From Bacteriovoracaceae bacterium (GTDB taxonomy: Bacteria; Bdellovibrionota; Bacteriovoracia; Bacteriovoracales; Bacteriovoracaceae): a DNA stretch of 59,018 nt. The position numbers and the translations under genes are program-made. Numbering within the stretch: the stretch's first letter is position 1; every line of letters begins with the position of its first letter. This document shows positions 25,451-33,984 of the stretch, in pieces. The notes under the pieces were generated by a model, which made no database searches, was not told the DNA's origin, and was given only the letters and a program-made list of their open reading frames with translations. Location: the NCBI GenBank assembly GCA_018649885.1, contig JABIHA010000063.1, forward strand, positions 1-59,018, in the 5' to 3' direction.

Positions 25451-26680
25451 ATGGAATTAAGTTCGAGAGTAAAAGCTGTAGGGGATAGTGTAACACTGAA
25501 GTTAAACGAGAAGGCAACCATCCTTCAAGAGGAAGGTAAGCAGGTTTACAACCTGACAGCTGGACAACTTCCCTTTAAACCACCAAAAGCATTTATGGAT
25601 TGTATTGGTGGTGAATTAAACCTTCTCAAAAGTTATCAATATGCTCCAGTTCCTGGCTTTGTTGATTTAAGACAAAAACAAATCGCCTATTTTTTAAAAA
25701 GTCGTGAGCTGGATATTAGCGATGTCGATATGAAGCTTGATTGTGTTGTTAGTAATGGTGGCAAGCACTCTGTCTACAATACTCTTGGCTGTCTTATTAA
25801 TCCTGGAGATGAGGTAGCTTTGATTGCACCTTATTGGGTTTCTTATCCTGAAATGATTAAATTTTGGGGAGGAAAAATGTGTGTTGTGAAAGGACATACA
25901 TATGATGCCTATATTCCCAGTATGGAAGATATTAAAAGTGCTATTAGTGAAAAAACGAAAGTGATTATAGTTAATAGTCCTAACAATCCAGCAGGAATTC
26001 ACTATCCAAAAAAATGGATGGAAGAATTTGCACAACTGTTAGAAGAGTACCCACAGCTCTTAGTTATTTCTGATGAAATTTATTATGAAGTGGCTTACTT
26101 TGATCCCAAGCCGACATATTTCTATCAAGAAAATCCTGAGCTTTTAAAAAGAACAATTATTATCGACGGAATTTCTAAAAAACTTGCCTGCACTGGACTT
26201 CGAATTGGTTTTACTATGGGACCATCGCATTTTACTAAGGCCTACGGAAAACTACAGGCACAGACAACTTCTGGAGCTAATAGTCTTATTCAAAGAGCAT
26301 TGATCGATTTTGACTTTGGAAATATCAATACATTTTTGGCCCCAGCAAGAACCCATTTGCGAAAAAATGCAGCTCTCTTACAAGAAAAATTTAGAGACGC
26401 TGGTCTTGCGAAGTGTTGGTATCAAACTCTAAGCGCATTTTATTTTATGATTGATTTTTCTAGGACTCCGCTTTTCGAAAAATATTCAAAAGGTGAAGCC
26501 TCTGGAGATTACTCTTCACAAATTGCTGAGGACCTTTTGGTAAAAACTGGGGTGGCCGTTGTGCCAGGTACAGACTTTGGAATGCCCAATTCTGCCAGAT
26601 TTAGCCTAGTACTTGATGAAATTCCTTTCGCTGAAGCCGTCAGTCGCATGACTTTATTCTTCACAGATCAGCTCGACTAA
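25451..26680 (+). CDS. Class I/II aminotransferase, probable aspartate aminotransferase
   Basis: A 409-residue fold-type I PLP enzyme. The PLP Schiff-base lysine is Lys243 in GISKKLACTGLRIGF ('SK-x4-TG-x-R-x-G'). NSPNNPAGIHYP holds the Asn that contacts the cofactor ring, and ISDEIYYEVAYF supplies the Asp and Tyr. NSARFSLVLDE near the end has the Arg that binds the substrate carboxylate. The start SSRVKAVGDSVTLKLNEKA resembles subgroup I-gamma aspartate/prephenate aminotransferases. It follows coaD by five bases. Aspartate as substrate is the most likely choice, but other amino acids cannot be excluded. Confidence 0.85.
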   Translation: MELSSRVKAVGDSVTLKLNEKATILQEEGKQVYNLTAGQLPFKPPKAFMDCIGGELNLLKSYQYAPVPGFVDLRQKQIAYFLKSRELDISDVDMKLDCVVSNGGKHSVYNTLGCLINPGDEVALIAPYWVSYPEMIKFWGGKMCVVKGHTYDAYIPSMEDIKSAISEKTKVIIVNSPNNPAGIHYPKKWMEEFAQLLEEYPQLLVISDEIYYEVAYFDPKPTYFYQENPELLKRTIIIDGISKKLACTGLRIGFTMGPSHFTKAYGKLQAQTTSGANSLIQRALIDFDFGNINTFLAPARTHLRKNAALLQEKFRDAGLAKCWYQTLSAFYFMIDFSRTPLFEKYSKGEASGDYSSQIAEDLLVKTGVAVVPGTDFGMPNSARFSLVLDEIPFAEAVSRMTLFFTDQLD

Positions 26681-26795
26681 CCTAGTTTTAGGTAGATACG
26701 TAGCGTCAAAATTTTCTGGGTACACCTGTAAACTTCTTTTTGGGACAATGATATGAACCCTTTAGGCAGCTCCATACGCTGGCCTGATTAATGGC

Positions 26796-27821
26796 ATGGA
26801 GGCCATGACGGGAAATAAATTATTGTCCCCCCTATTGAGGATACTATGTATCGTTTCTCTCATTTGCTTTACCGGTTGTGGTAAAGACGATGAGCAGTTG
26901 CGTGACGATGCTATAGAAAAGGCAAACTACTGGTTAACAAGCTGGGAGTGTGACAAGGCCCTCGCAGCACTAAACGAAGTCGGGAACCATCCTTATCATG
27001 CTAGATATCTTCAAACGCTTGCCAGTGCCTATGCATGTAAAGCCGGATTTAGTGAACTTACTTTTTGGGGAACTGATCTTGCAAAGATTGGAACGTCTGC
27101 TACCGCGGTACTTGGAAGTCTGACTACATTTACAACCTCGCTTATGACCTTTCACAATGACAACAGCTATGGAGATCTCTTAAAGGCAATCGATACACTG
27201 CTTTATGCTGGGAATATTCAACTAAACGATGAACCCAGTTCAGGGGCTAGACTTGGAAAATTTACCACTGCAGAAGTGGGAGATATGAACTTTCAGCTTA
27301 TCATGATGATACTTGCGCAAATGGGAAAATTTGGTTTTTACTATGGAAATGCTAACCCAGTGGATGGCACTAAAGGAAATGGTGCCGTTGCTAATGGAAA
27401 TCCTAACGGAAACCCAAACTCCTGCTTTTACACCTACACCGATGCTGGGGTAATTGTTTACCTGGGAACAGGATTTACTGGAGGTTGCACTGATGTGACC
27501 AATGCGGCTACTGGCGGTCACCCAGAACTTGCTGGTGGAGGGGTTGGAACTGCAGATAGGGTCTCTCGTATGTGTCAGGGATTGGTTTTGTTTAACAACT
27601 TTTTTGATGTACTCGTTAATACTACTGTCTCTAGCAACTCAGGAAGTCTTCAAGGATTAGATACTACCCTTACAACATTTTACAGTGCAGCTTGCACTGT
27701 CATCAATTTGGGAAATATTTGTACTATAAAAAGTCAAACAAGGTGTGAATCACTTTACGCCGGTGACTTGGTTTCCCTTCAAAAATACTATGCATATGTT
27801 TATGAAACAATGTTCCAATAG
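26796..27821 (+). CDS. Lipoprotein of unknown function, possibly helical-repeat
   Basis: A 341-residue exported protein. The signal (ILCIVSLICFTGC) has lipobox FTGC. The mature N-terminus (IEKANYWLTSWECDKALAAL, then YLQTLASAYACKA) has the A-x-x-Y-W and A-x-A-Y spacing of TPR-like helices. The middle is rich in Gly and Asn (NGAVANGNPNGNPNSC), and several Cys are spread through the C-terminal half. Its end overlaps the following outer-membrane protein gene by at least 20 bases, so the two are coupled and probably work together at the outer membrane. The motif TTTTTGGGACAAT lies about 45 bases upstream of the ATG. Confidence 0.7.
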   Translation: MEAMTGNKLLSPLLRILCIVSLICFTGCGKDDEQLRDDAIEKANYWLTSWECDKALAALNEVGNHPYHARYLQTLASAYACKAGFSELTFWGTDLAKIGTSATAVLGSLTTFTTSLMTFHNDNSYGDLLKAIDTLLYAGNIQLNDEPSSGARLGKFTTAEVGDMNFQLIMMILAQMGKFGFYYGNANPVDGTKGNGAVANGNPNGNPNSCFYTYTDAGVIVYLGTGFTGGCTDVTNAATGGHPELAGGGVGTADRVSRMCQGLVLFNNFFDVLVNTTVSSNSGSLQGLDTTLTTFYSAACTVINLGNICTIKSQTRCESLYAGDLVSLQKYYAYVYETMFQ

Positions 27822-28956
27822 AGGAGCTTTCACATTCATCTTTTTGTTTCTAGTCTCATTTTCTGCGATGGGGAAGGAAACTATTTATCTGCAAAGATCT
27901 CCCAGGGCACTATTTATGGGAGATGCCTTTACAGCTCTTGCCGATGATGAATTTACGCTTTTTTATAATCCCGCTGGTCTTGGGTTTCACCATGGTTTTT
28001 CCATGAGTGCTGTTAATCCAAAGGTGGGAATAACTAATTTACTGGATGATAAAGAGAAGTTCGAAAATTTTCCTGAAAATGATCCCGTCGCCATTGCAGA
28101 TAGGGTGATTGGGATTCCAGTGCATTTAGAGCTTGCTGCCGTTCCCTCAATTAAGATGGATCACTTTGGACTTGCTGGGTTTTATAGTGTTAATACAGGT
28201 CTTGGTTTAAATAATAAAATTCATCCTACACTTGAGATGGACTACCGCTATGACAAAGGTTTTGTAACCGGCTTTGCTTATACTACAGGCTCAGGAAAAC
28301 CTCACTTTCAAAAAAGAGGAAAACCGCTTTCTAGAGGTTGGTTATGGTCATTTGGGGCAGGTGTTAAACATATAAGTCGGGAAGGCCTTGCCGGGAAATT
28401 CAATTTGTTTGGAACCTCACTTTTAAATACTATTTCAAATGGTGTTGAAGATTATTATGAATTCAGAGACGCTCTCGGTTATGCCAAGGGCTCTAGTTGG
28501 GGTGTTGATATTGGCTCCATCTATAAAGTGACTTGGAGTGAAATGTTTACTCTTTCAGTCGGGTTTAGCATCATGGATATGTTCGATACCCAGTTTAGTG
28601 TGGAAGAGGGCACAGCAGATATTCCCGATCAAGATATGATGATCAATACAGGGATGGCCTTTACTCAAGACTTTGGATTATTTCACTATACTATTTCTAT
28701 GGATCTCCACCCGATGAATCACGGGCTAGAGTTTTTTAGGATGTACCACGCTGGAGTCGAGCTTGGTTTGCCTATTCTCAGTCTCTATGGCGGATATAAT
28801 GGTGGAAACTTGAGTTATGGGGTCGGAATTAATCTGTGGGTTATGAAACTATATGGCGGTTTTTATGAAGTTGAGAGGGGAGTTGACCTCGGTGACGAAA
28901 GTGAGCAGCGGGGTCTGTTATATCTTAGCATATTAGACTTTTCTTTCGATGCATAA
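27790..28956 (+). CDS. Outer-membrane beta-barrel protein (PorV/UPF0164-like)
   Basis: About 388 residues. After a signal peptide (FTFIFLFLVSFSAMG) comes RSPRALFMGDAFTALADDEF and then FYNPAGLG, the conserved entry of the FadL-related PorV/UPF0164 group. The rest alternates Gly, aromatic and polar residues as in a 14-strand barrel. The frame stays open to 27745 (GTG), but the sequence between is not signal-like; ATG codons at 27790, 27796 and 27802 are the real candidates. It overlaps the preceding lipoprotein gene, which suggests a lipoprotein/barrel pair. It may be a transport or assembly protein. Confidence 0.65.
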   Translation: MHMFMKQCSNRGAFTFIFLFLVSFSAMGKETIYLQRSPRALFMGDAFTALADDEFTLFYNPAGLGFHHGFSMSAVNPKVGITNLLDDKEKFENFPENDPVAIADRVIGIPVHLELAAVPSIKMDHFGLAGFYSVNTGLGLNNKIHPTLEMDYRYDKGFVTGFAYTTGSGKPHFQKRGKPLSRGWLWSFGAGVKHISREGLAGKFNLFGTSLLNTISNGVEDYYEFRDALGYAKGSSWGVDIGSIYKVTWSEMFTLSVGFSIMDMFDTQFSVEEGTADIPDQDMMINTGMAFTQDFGLFHYTISMDLHPMNHGLEFFRMYHAGVELGLPILSLYGGYNGGNLSYGVGINLWVMKLYGGFYEVERGVDLGDESEQRGLLYLSILDFSFDA

Positions 28957-29020
28957 CTCCCTATCCTTATAGTGACTTACCCTTTTTTATTAGAATGTGA
29001 CTGCATGCGGGAGACAGCAA

Positions 29021-30337
29021 TTGAAAAAGACTTTTATTCTGGATACCAGTGTTCTTCTCTACGATCCTCAATCTATTTACAAATTTCCTGATAGTGACAT
29101 TCATATACCACTAGTGGTTATTGAAGAGCTCGATAGATTTAAAAAAGATCCCAATGAAAATGGTAGAAATGGCAGGGCCTTTTCAAGAATTGTGGATGGC
29201 CTTCGTCAAAAGGGGAGCCTTTCGGAAGGTGTTAGCTTAGAAAATGGTGGCAAGCTCACAATTTCTTTGAAGACCGATTTCGACAAAAATTCCTTGGGAC
29301 CTATAAATTTAACTATAAATGACAATATTATTTTGGCACACGCCTATTGGCTCAAGAGTAAGGGAAAAAATGTATTTCTCATCAGTAAAGATATAAACCT
29401 TCGAGTTAAATCTGATGCTATTGGGGTTCCATCTGATGATTATGGCAAAATGGATATTACCATTGATGATCTGTACTCTGGTCACAAAATACTTGAAGTA
29501 AAACCCAAAAGCATTGATGAGTTTGAGGAAAATCGCTTCCTTGAGCTTTCAAAAGATGAAATGGAAGGGATCTCACCTAATGAGTATCTAACCATACAAG
29601 AGGCCAACAATCCTCAAAGAAGAAAGTTGGGTAGATATTGTCAAAGAAAGTTGGGGATTGTTCCACTAATAAAGGCGAGAGAAGGTCTTTGGGGAATTTA
29701 TCCAAAAAATGTAGAACAACAATTTGCAATTGACGCCCTTCTTAATCAAGAGGTGAAGCTTGTTAGTCTCGTTGGTAAGGCCGGAACAGGAAAAACTCTT
29801 CTAGCTATTGCTGCGGGCCTTGAGCTAACAGTGGGCAAGCAAGAGTATTCTAGACTTCTTGTGAGTAGACCGGTTCAGCCAATGGGAAGAGACTTAGGTT
29901 TTCTACCTGGGGACGTTAATGAAAAACTTGGTCCATGGATGCAGCCTATATTTGATAATATGGATTTTCTCTTTGGTGGAGATAAAGGTCACGACGCAAC
30001 CTCGGGATGGGATGATCTGATTAATCAAGGGCTTCTCCATATTGAACCTCTTACATATATTAGAGGGCGTTCGATACCGGCACAGTATCTGATTGTTGAT
30101 GAGGCCCAAAACTTATCACCCCATGAAATTAAAACAATTATTACGAGAGCTGGAGAGGGAACCAAGGTCATTTTGACAGGTGATTGTGAACAAATTGATA
30201 ACCCCTATCTCGATTCTGTTAATAATGGATTGGCCTACTGTATCGAAAGATTAAAGGCCGAGCCTATCGTCGCTCATACAATTTTAAAAGTTGGTGAGAG
30301 ATCTGAGCTCAGTGAGGTTGCTTCAAAATATCTATGA
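29021..30337 (+). CDS. PhoH-family ATPase with N-terminal PIN domain
   Basis: A ~438-residue PhoH2-type protein. Residues ~1-140 are a PIN-domain nuclease: FILDTSVLLYDP supplies the first Asp and IEELDRFK the Glu. The C-terminal ~250 residues are the PhoH ATPase with Walker A GKAGTGKT (252-259) and Walker B LIVDEAQN (357-364). Such proteins are thought to unwind and cut RNA in the cytosol. The TTG at 29021 is chosen because GGGAG lies seven bases upstream and the protein then begins MKKTFILDTS; a GTG at 28997 also is in frame. It overlaps the PilZ gene by four bases. Confidence 0.88.
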   Translation: MKKTFILDTSVLLYDPQSIYKFPDSDIHIPLVVIEELDRFKKDPNENGRNGRAFSRIVDGLRQKGSLSEGVSLENGGKLTISLKTDFDKNSLGPINLTINDNIILAHAYWLKSKGKNVFLISKDINLRVKSDAIGVPSDDYGKMDITIDDLYSGHKILEVKPKSIDEFEENRFLELSKDEMEGISPNEYLTIQEANNPQRRKLGRYCQRKLGIVPLIKAREGLWGIYPKNVEQQFAIDALLNQEVKLVSLVGKAGTGKTLLAIAAGLELTVGKQEYSRLLVSRPVQPMGRDLGFLPGDVNEKLGPWMQPIFDNMDFLFGGDKGHDATSGWDDLINQGLLHIEPLTYIRGRSIPAQYLIVDEAQNLSPHEIKTIITRAGEGTKVILTGDCEQIDNPYLDSVNNGLAYCIERLKAEPIVAHTILKVGERSELSEVASKYL

Positions 30338-30888
30338 CCCAAAATAGGCGTCAATTTATTCGAGTTCCTATAAAGTCGAGAATTCTCTACGCGGATGAGG
30401 GGCATGTTTTTAAATCTTCTCTTTTGAATATATCAATAGGGGGAGTTTTTATTGAAAATCTTCCTCATATCCCTTCAGTTGGCATTGTCCCTATACTTTT
30501 TGAATTGCCTCAAATTCCTGATTTTCAAACCCTTTCAGAAAAAGAATTAAAACGATTTGATAGAGAATCTATTGAAAATAGTGTTCTTCGAATGAGAGTA
30601 AAAACAATCAGAAAAGAAGATGTGGAATCTACTATCGATGCTGTATTTGATTATGGTATCGGAGCGGAATTCATTGGAGATTGTTTAAAACAAAAAGATT
30701 TAATAAACTCTTATGTTGAAACGATGGTGGGAAATATTGGATTTTTAATACGACTCTTTCAAGAGAGAAAAAAGAGTGATCATGAAATCGTACTGAAAAT
30801 TTGTGAATCAATGGGATACTCGATTGATTTAAAGTATTCACAGCTCCATCAAAAAGTCTTAAAAGATTACCAAGGAATGAATTGGTAG
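30334..30888 (+). CDS. PilZ-domain protein, probable c-di-GMP effector
   Basis: A 184-residue cytosolic protein. The N-terminal ~115 residues are a PilZ domain: the RxxxR motif appears in NRRQFIRVP and the D/N-x-S-x-x-G motif in NISIGGVFI, the two elements that hold the cyclic-di-GMP dimer. The last ~60 residues are helical and not recognised. The ATG overlaps the phoH stop as ATGA, so translation is coupled; whether PhoH activity is tied to c-di-GMP is speculation. In predatory bacteria c-di-GMP effectors govern motility and life-cycle switching, but the target of this one is unknown. Confidence 0.85.
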   Translation: MTQNRRQFIRVPIKSRILYADEGHVFKSSLLNISIGGVFIENLPHIPSVGIVPILFELPQIPDFQTLSEKELKRFDRESIENSVLRMRVKTIRKEDVESTIDAVFDYGIGAEFIGDCLKQKDLINSYVETMVGNIGFLIRLFQERKKSDHEIVLKICESMGYSIDLKYSQLHQKVLKDYQGMNW

Positions 30889-31884
30889 TTACTTCTTTAT
30901 TTTAAAACTCACTGGACAGCCATTGTCACAACTATCAGAGACCACAACAAGGGTATCATTTTCAGCGCCTTTGATGACCTCAATTCCTTCAGGTTTTGAA
31001 TTTCCGAATATTTGAGATTGAGTTTTTACAGAGTTATAGGGGATCCAACTTACATTTTTACTATCAGTGTTCCAATAGGCGAAACTTGTCTCTTTGGTGG
31101 AGCTGAAAATTACTGAGTCCTTGGGGCCTGCATCTCCAACCAAAATGAAAAGACCTTCATTGTAAGCAGCAAGGTCTCTGATACCTTTTCCCATTCCCAA
31201 GGGAAGTTTGTGAATTTTTGAGTGGACATTAGATGAGTATCTAACGAATTCACCCTTATTAATTTCCAAAACCACGGCGTGGCCATCAATTGAAGGGGCC
31301 CTCAGACCAATGAAAATACTACCGCCAAGACATGCAAGACCTTCAATATTGAGTCCATTATCTTGGAGTTTGATATCTAGGTATGGGGTAAGCTCACTAT
31401 GAGATTGAAGAATTTTGTAGAGGCTTAACTCAATTTTTGAGCTCCTTTTAATTTTACCTCTGCTGTCTAACTCAAATCTAAAAAAACGGTAGCGGCTAGC
31501 TTGTTTAACTTGTTTTTTTCTAGCTAGTCCATGAGAGCCTACCACATAGAAATATCTTCCATCATTTGAGGTGGCCTCCAAGTCTAATTCTTTGCCAGTG
31601 TAGGTCATATAAATTGGATCTTCATTTACTTGGATGGATAGTGGTCCGCCTTCTGAATATCTCGCCGATTGGACGTAGAGGGTTTCGTCGGAGAGAACAA
31701 TGCACTTGTCTCGGTCAATGCATGTTATACCACTGACATCTTCACTAATATCGTCACCATCGAGAATATCGCCATCCATCCGGACGCCACCAATAAATTG
31801 TAATTCCATTGACCATACTGTGGTGCTAAGAAAGAATAAAAATGTCATAAAACCAAACTTCAAAATCACCCCAGAGTCGCTCAC
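30889..31884 (-). CDS. Secreted DUF3616-like protein
   Basis: A 331-residue exported protein with a signal peptide (GFMTFLFFLSTTVWS). The body matches the DUF3616 pattern: ELDLEATSNDGRYFYVVGSH, then NIEGLACLGGSIFIGLRAP, GKGIRDLAAYNEGLFILVGD and KPEGIEVI at beta-propeller blade positions. The function of this family is not established. Two Cys lie in VSDSCDNGCP near the end. The GTG at 31884 is the longest start; a later in-frame start would keep the signal peptide. Its stop abuts the PilZ gene's stop (convergent), and it is divergent from the 32073 gene with a 188-base shared upstream region. Confidence 0.65.
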   Translation of the reverse strand: MSDSGVILKFGFMTFLFFLSTTVWSMELQFIGGVRMDGDILDGDDISEDVSGITCIDRDKCIVLSDETLYVQSARYSEGGPLSIQVNEDPIYMTYTGKELDLEATSNDGRYFYVVGSHGLARKKQVKQASRYRFFRFELDSRGKIKRSSKIELSLYKILQSHSELTPYLDIKLQDNGLNIEGLACLGGSIFIGLRAPSIDGHAVVLEINKGEFVRYSSNVHSKIHKLPLGMGKGIRDLAAYNEGLFILVGDAGPKDSVIFSSTKETSFAYWNTDSKNVSWIPYNSVKTQSQIFGNSKPEGIEVIKGAENDTLVVVSDSCDNGCPVSFKIKK

Positions 31885-32072
31885 TGCTTACTTATCGGTG
31901 ATTTTCGGTGAGAGTGAAAAACTGACGAATTACTACACAAGTCATTTGATTCTCATAACCTTGTAGAGCTAAGGTCTTAGAACATAGTAAAAGAACAATG
32001 GTTTTTATTGAGTACTTTGGCATCTTACTTGCTCTTTAATATATATAAAAAAATGAGAACGGAGTTGTGATT

Positions 32073-32690
32073 ATGAGAAGTACTATGATTCATTTGCTTT
32101 CTATCTTTTTTCTGGGACTTTCTGTAAATCTCTATGGAGTTGAATTTCATTATGAAGTGACTGATGCTCTTGTTGAGAGTGAAGTCGAGAAGATGATGGC
32201 GCCTTACCAAGATTTGAGATTGAAACAAAGGTGGACGCTTATATATGCAAATAGTTCAAAACCTACTGCTTTACCTGCAGAGTTTGATGTTTTGGAGAGC
32301 GGTGTATCTTGCTTAGGGAAAAAGTCTTATGTTCAAAAATCTAGAGTTAAAAAAGATGTGTTTGTAAATGTTGAGAAAAACTTTGATGAGACTATTTCTA
32401 TTTTAGCTACAATTTCTGAGCAGTGTAAACAAGAGCTTATTGATATAAAAAGATTTGAGTTGGAAGAGCAAGCAGAAATTGCTAATGCTAATTCAAATTT
32501 ATGTTTACTCGATATGAGAGAATTTTATCTTCTTTTTCCTAATGCTGAGCTTTCTTGTACAGGCGATTCAGGACCTGTTATTGAATCTGGTAGAAGTGTT
32601 GAGCCTTTAATCGATTCTGACGATGTATGTACAGAAGCCACATTTTGTCCTATGCCCGCTCCTAAAACGAAAGTTCTTTTAGGTGAGTAA
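32073..32690 (+). CDS. Secreted protein of unknown function
   Basis: About 205 residues with a signal peptide (MIHLLSIFFLGLSVNLYG). The ATG at 32073 is preferred because GGAG lies eight bases upstream; an in-frame GTG at 32067 is too close to it. The mature part has pairs of Cys (VSCLGKK, SEQCKQE, SNLCLLD, LSCTGDS, VCTEATFCP), suggesting disulfides in the periplasm or outside. The C-terminal ~25 residues are acidic and proline-containing. No family recognised. Its last bases overlap the end of a broken minus-strand gene. Confidence 0.6.
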   Translation: MRSTMIHLLSIFFLGLSVNLYGVEFHYEVTDALVESEVEKMMAPYQDLRLKQRWTLIYANSSKPTALPAEFDVLESGVSCLGKKSYVQKSRVKKDVFVNVEKNFDETISILATISEQCKQELIDIKRFELEEQAEIANANSNLCLLDMREFYLLFPNAELSCTGDSGPVIESGRSVEPLIDSDDVCTEATFCPMPAPKTKVLLGE

Positions 32691-32945
32691 GTTTATGGGC
32701 AGATAAATTTGGGTTTGGTTTGTCGGAAGGTAGTAGTCAAACCACTTTCCATTTTCGTAGGTGCTTGATCCAAAAAACTATTTTACTGTTTCTGTTCCTT
32801 TTAGATGATATTTATCTGGCATGAGGGCGGGCTCAAAACCGTCGACTTGGTAGCACCATCCGTATGATTTTAATTTAGACTTTGTGATGATTTCCATCGC
32901 ATCGGTTCCGTTTTCTTTTGCCTTGTTAGTGCTTGGGTGGTGTTA
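32679..32945 (-). pseudogene. Remnant of a DUF4430-like gene with an in-frame stop
   Basis: Minus-strand reading recovers NGTDAMEIITKSKLKSYGWC, then YQVDGFEPALMPDKYHLKG, a TAG at 32780-32778, and then FFGSSTYENGKWFDYYLP to a TAA at 32681-32679. The arrangement 'W-x-Y-x-V-[DN]-G ... W-x-[YF]-G' resembles DUF4430. The stop replaces what is probably Trp (TGG to TAG). The 5' part of the gene is missing: the frame loses protein-like character just before the GC-rich repeat at 32949. It is a degraded fragment. Confidence 0.55.
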
Positions 32946-32948
32946 GTG

Positions 32949-32986
32949 CGTCTGCCGGAGCCGATTGCCGGAGCCGGTTGCCGGGG
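32949..32986 (+). repeat. GC-rich 13-bp-period minisatellite, left copy
   Basis: Units TGCCGGAGCCGAT (32953-32965), TGCCGGAGCCGGT (32966-32978) and a partial TGCCGGGG make a tandem array of very high GC in an AT-rich genome. The 29 bases 32949-32977 are the exact reverse complement of 35926-35954. The two copies face each other across about 3.0 kb. Confidence 0.85.
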
Positions 32987-33022
32987 TAGCAGCTTATTAG
33001 AGGAGTTGTTAGTGAATCGAAA

Positions 33023-33820
33023 TTATAGTTCAAACCAGTCTATATTTAGACATGCCATGGTCTCTTCTGGTGCAGTTTCTATTTTGGATTCAAATTTTTT
33101 AAGAACTTCAACAATTTCTGCTTTTAAATACTGGAACTCTTTAGGGCCTAAAGTATAATTTCCTGTATAAAAAAAATCATGATCTCGTTTTTGAGAAATA
33201 CTTTGTATTGTTTTATAGCGCCAATTTTTAAGATTATTTTTTACGAATGGGGAGTCTTTACTTAGATGGATTCTATGTTGGCCGGCAATGTACTTTCCAT
33301 TTTCATATTGGACCAGGTTTTTTTCTAAGAGGAATTCGAGAACTTCTGTGATTTGCTTTTCAGGGAGATTGAGTCTGTGGGCAATTTCGGCCTTATCTTT
33401 AAATTTATTTAAAGTGATAATTAGGTGAATGGCCGAGTAGTACCAATCTGAGTAGTAAAGAGCGTAGTCAGCATCATCAATTTTTTGTGTTGTCTGAATG
33501 TGCTCTGTAAGATTTAAAAACTTCTTTCTAATGACCTGCATCTTTGCTTCAAAGTAGTTTGCAAGAGTCGTGGTTCCCGCTCTGTCCTTTTGGTGCATAT
33601 TAATAAGGTACTCAGTTTCGATTTCACTTAACCCCAGAAAAAGCGAGATTTTATGAATGTGCTCAAGGCTAAAGTTGGCGTCTCCGGATAGCACCTGGGA
33701 GATAAATCCACTTTGGCAGCCCAGGTGGTCTGCCAGCTTTTTTCTGAGCCCTCTAGTTTCGGCCTTGGTGGAGAGCCTATCTTTCAAATAATCTTTGTAA
33801 TTTTGATAGTTAAAAATCAT
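33023..33820 (-). CDS. TIGR02147-family regulator (DUF4423)
   Basis: A 265-residue protein of the TIGR02147 family. The start YQNYKDYLKDRL is the family's typical 'f-dyr-yLk' entry. Residues ~22-60 form a helix-turn-helix (LADHLGCQSGFISQVLSGDA). The DUF4423 body contains SDWYYSAIHLIITL ('WYyaAI') and a second winged-helix element (EIAHRLNLPEKQITEVLEFL). These proteins are thought to be DNA-binding regulators and tend to sit beside a secreted-protein gene. Here it is divergent from a 620-residue secreted protein across 164 bases, and both are enclosed by inverted minisatellites. The presumed target is that neighbour. Confidence 0.88.
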   Translation of the reverse strand: MIFNYQNYKDYLKDRLSTKAETRGLRKKLADHLGCQSGFISQVLSGDANFSLEHIHKISLFLGLSEIETEYLINMHQKDRAGTTTLANYFEAKMQVIRKKFLNLTEHIQTTQKIDDADYALYYSDWYYSAIHLIITLNKFKDKAEIAHRLNLPEKQITEVLEFLLEKNLVQYENGKYIAGQHRIHLSKDSPFVKNNLKNWRYKTIQSISQKRDHDFFYTGNYTLGPKEFQYLKAEIVEVLKKFESKIETAPEETMACLNIDWFEL

Positions 33821-33984
33821 ATAATAACAATGGGTTAGCCTTGAAAGTTAAGTAATCGATAACTAAATAGTAACATAAATAAGAAGAAATACCATGCGGC
33901 AAAAGGATTTTCACCTTATATAAGTTCTACAACAAACTTAAATACAGTTGCTAAGGATTGTGCGGCAAGTTAAAAGGAAACCAA

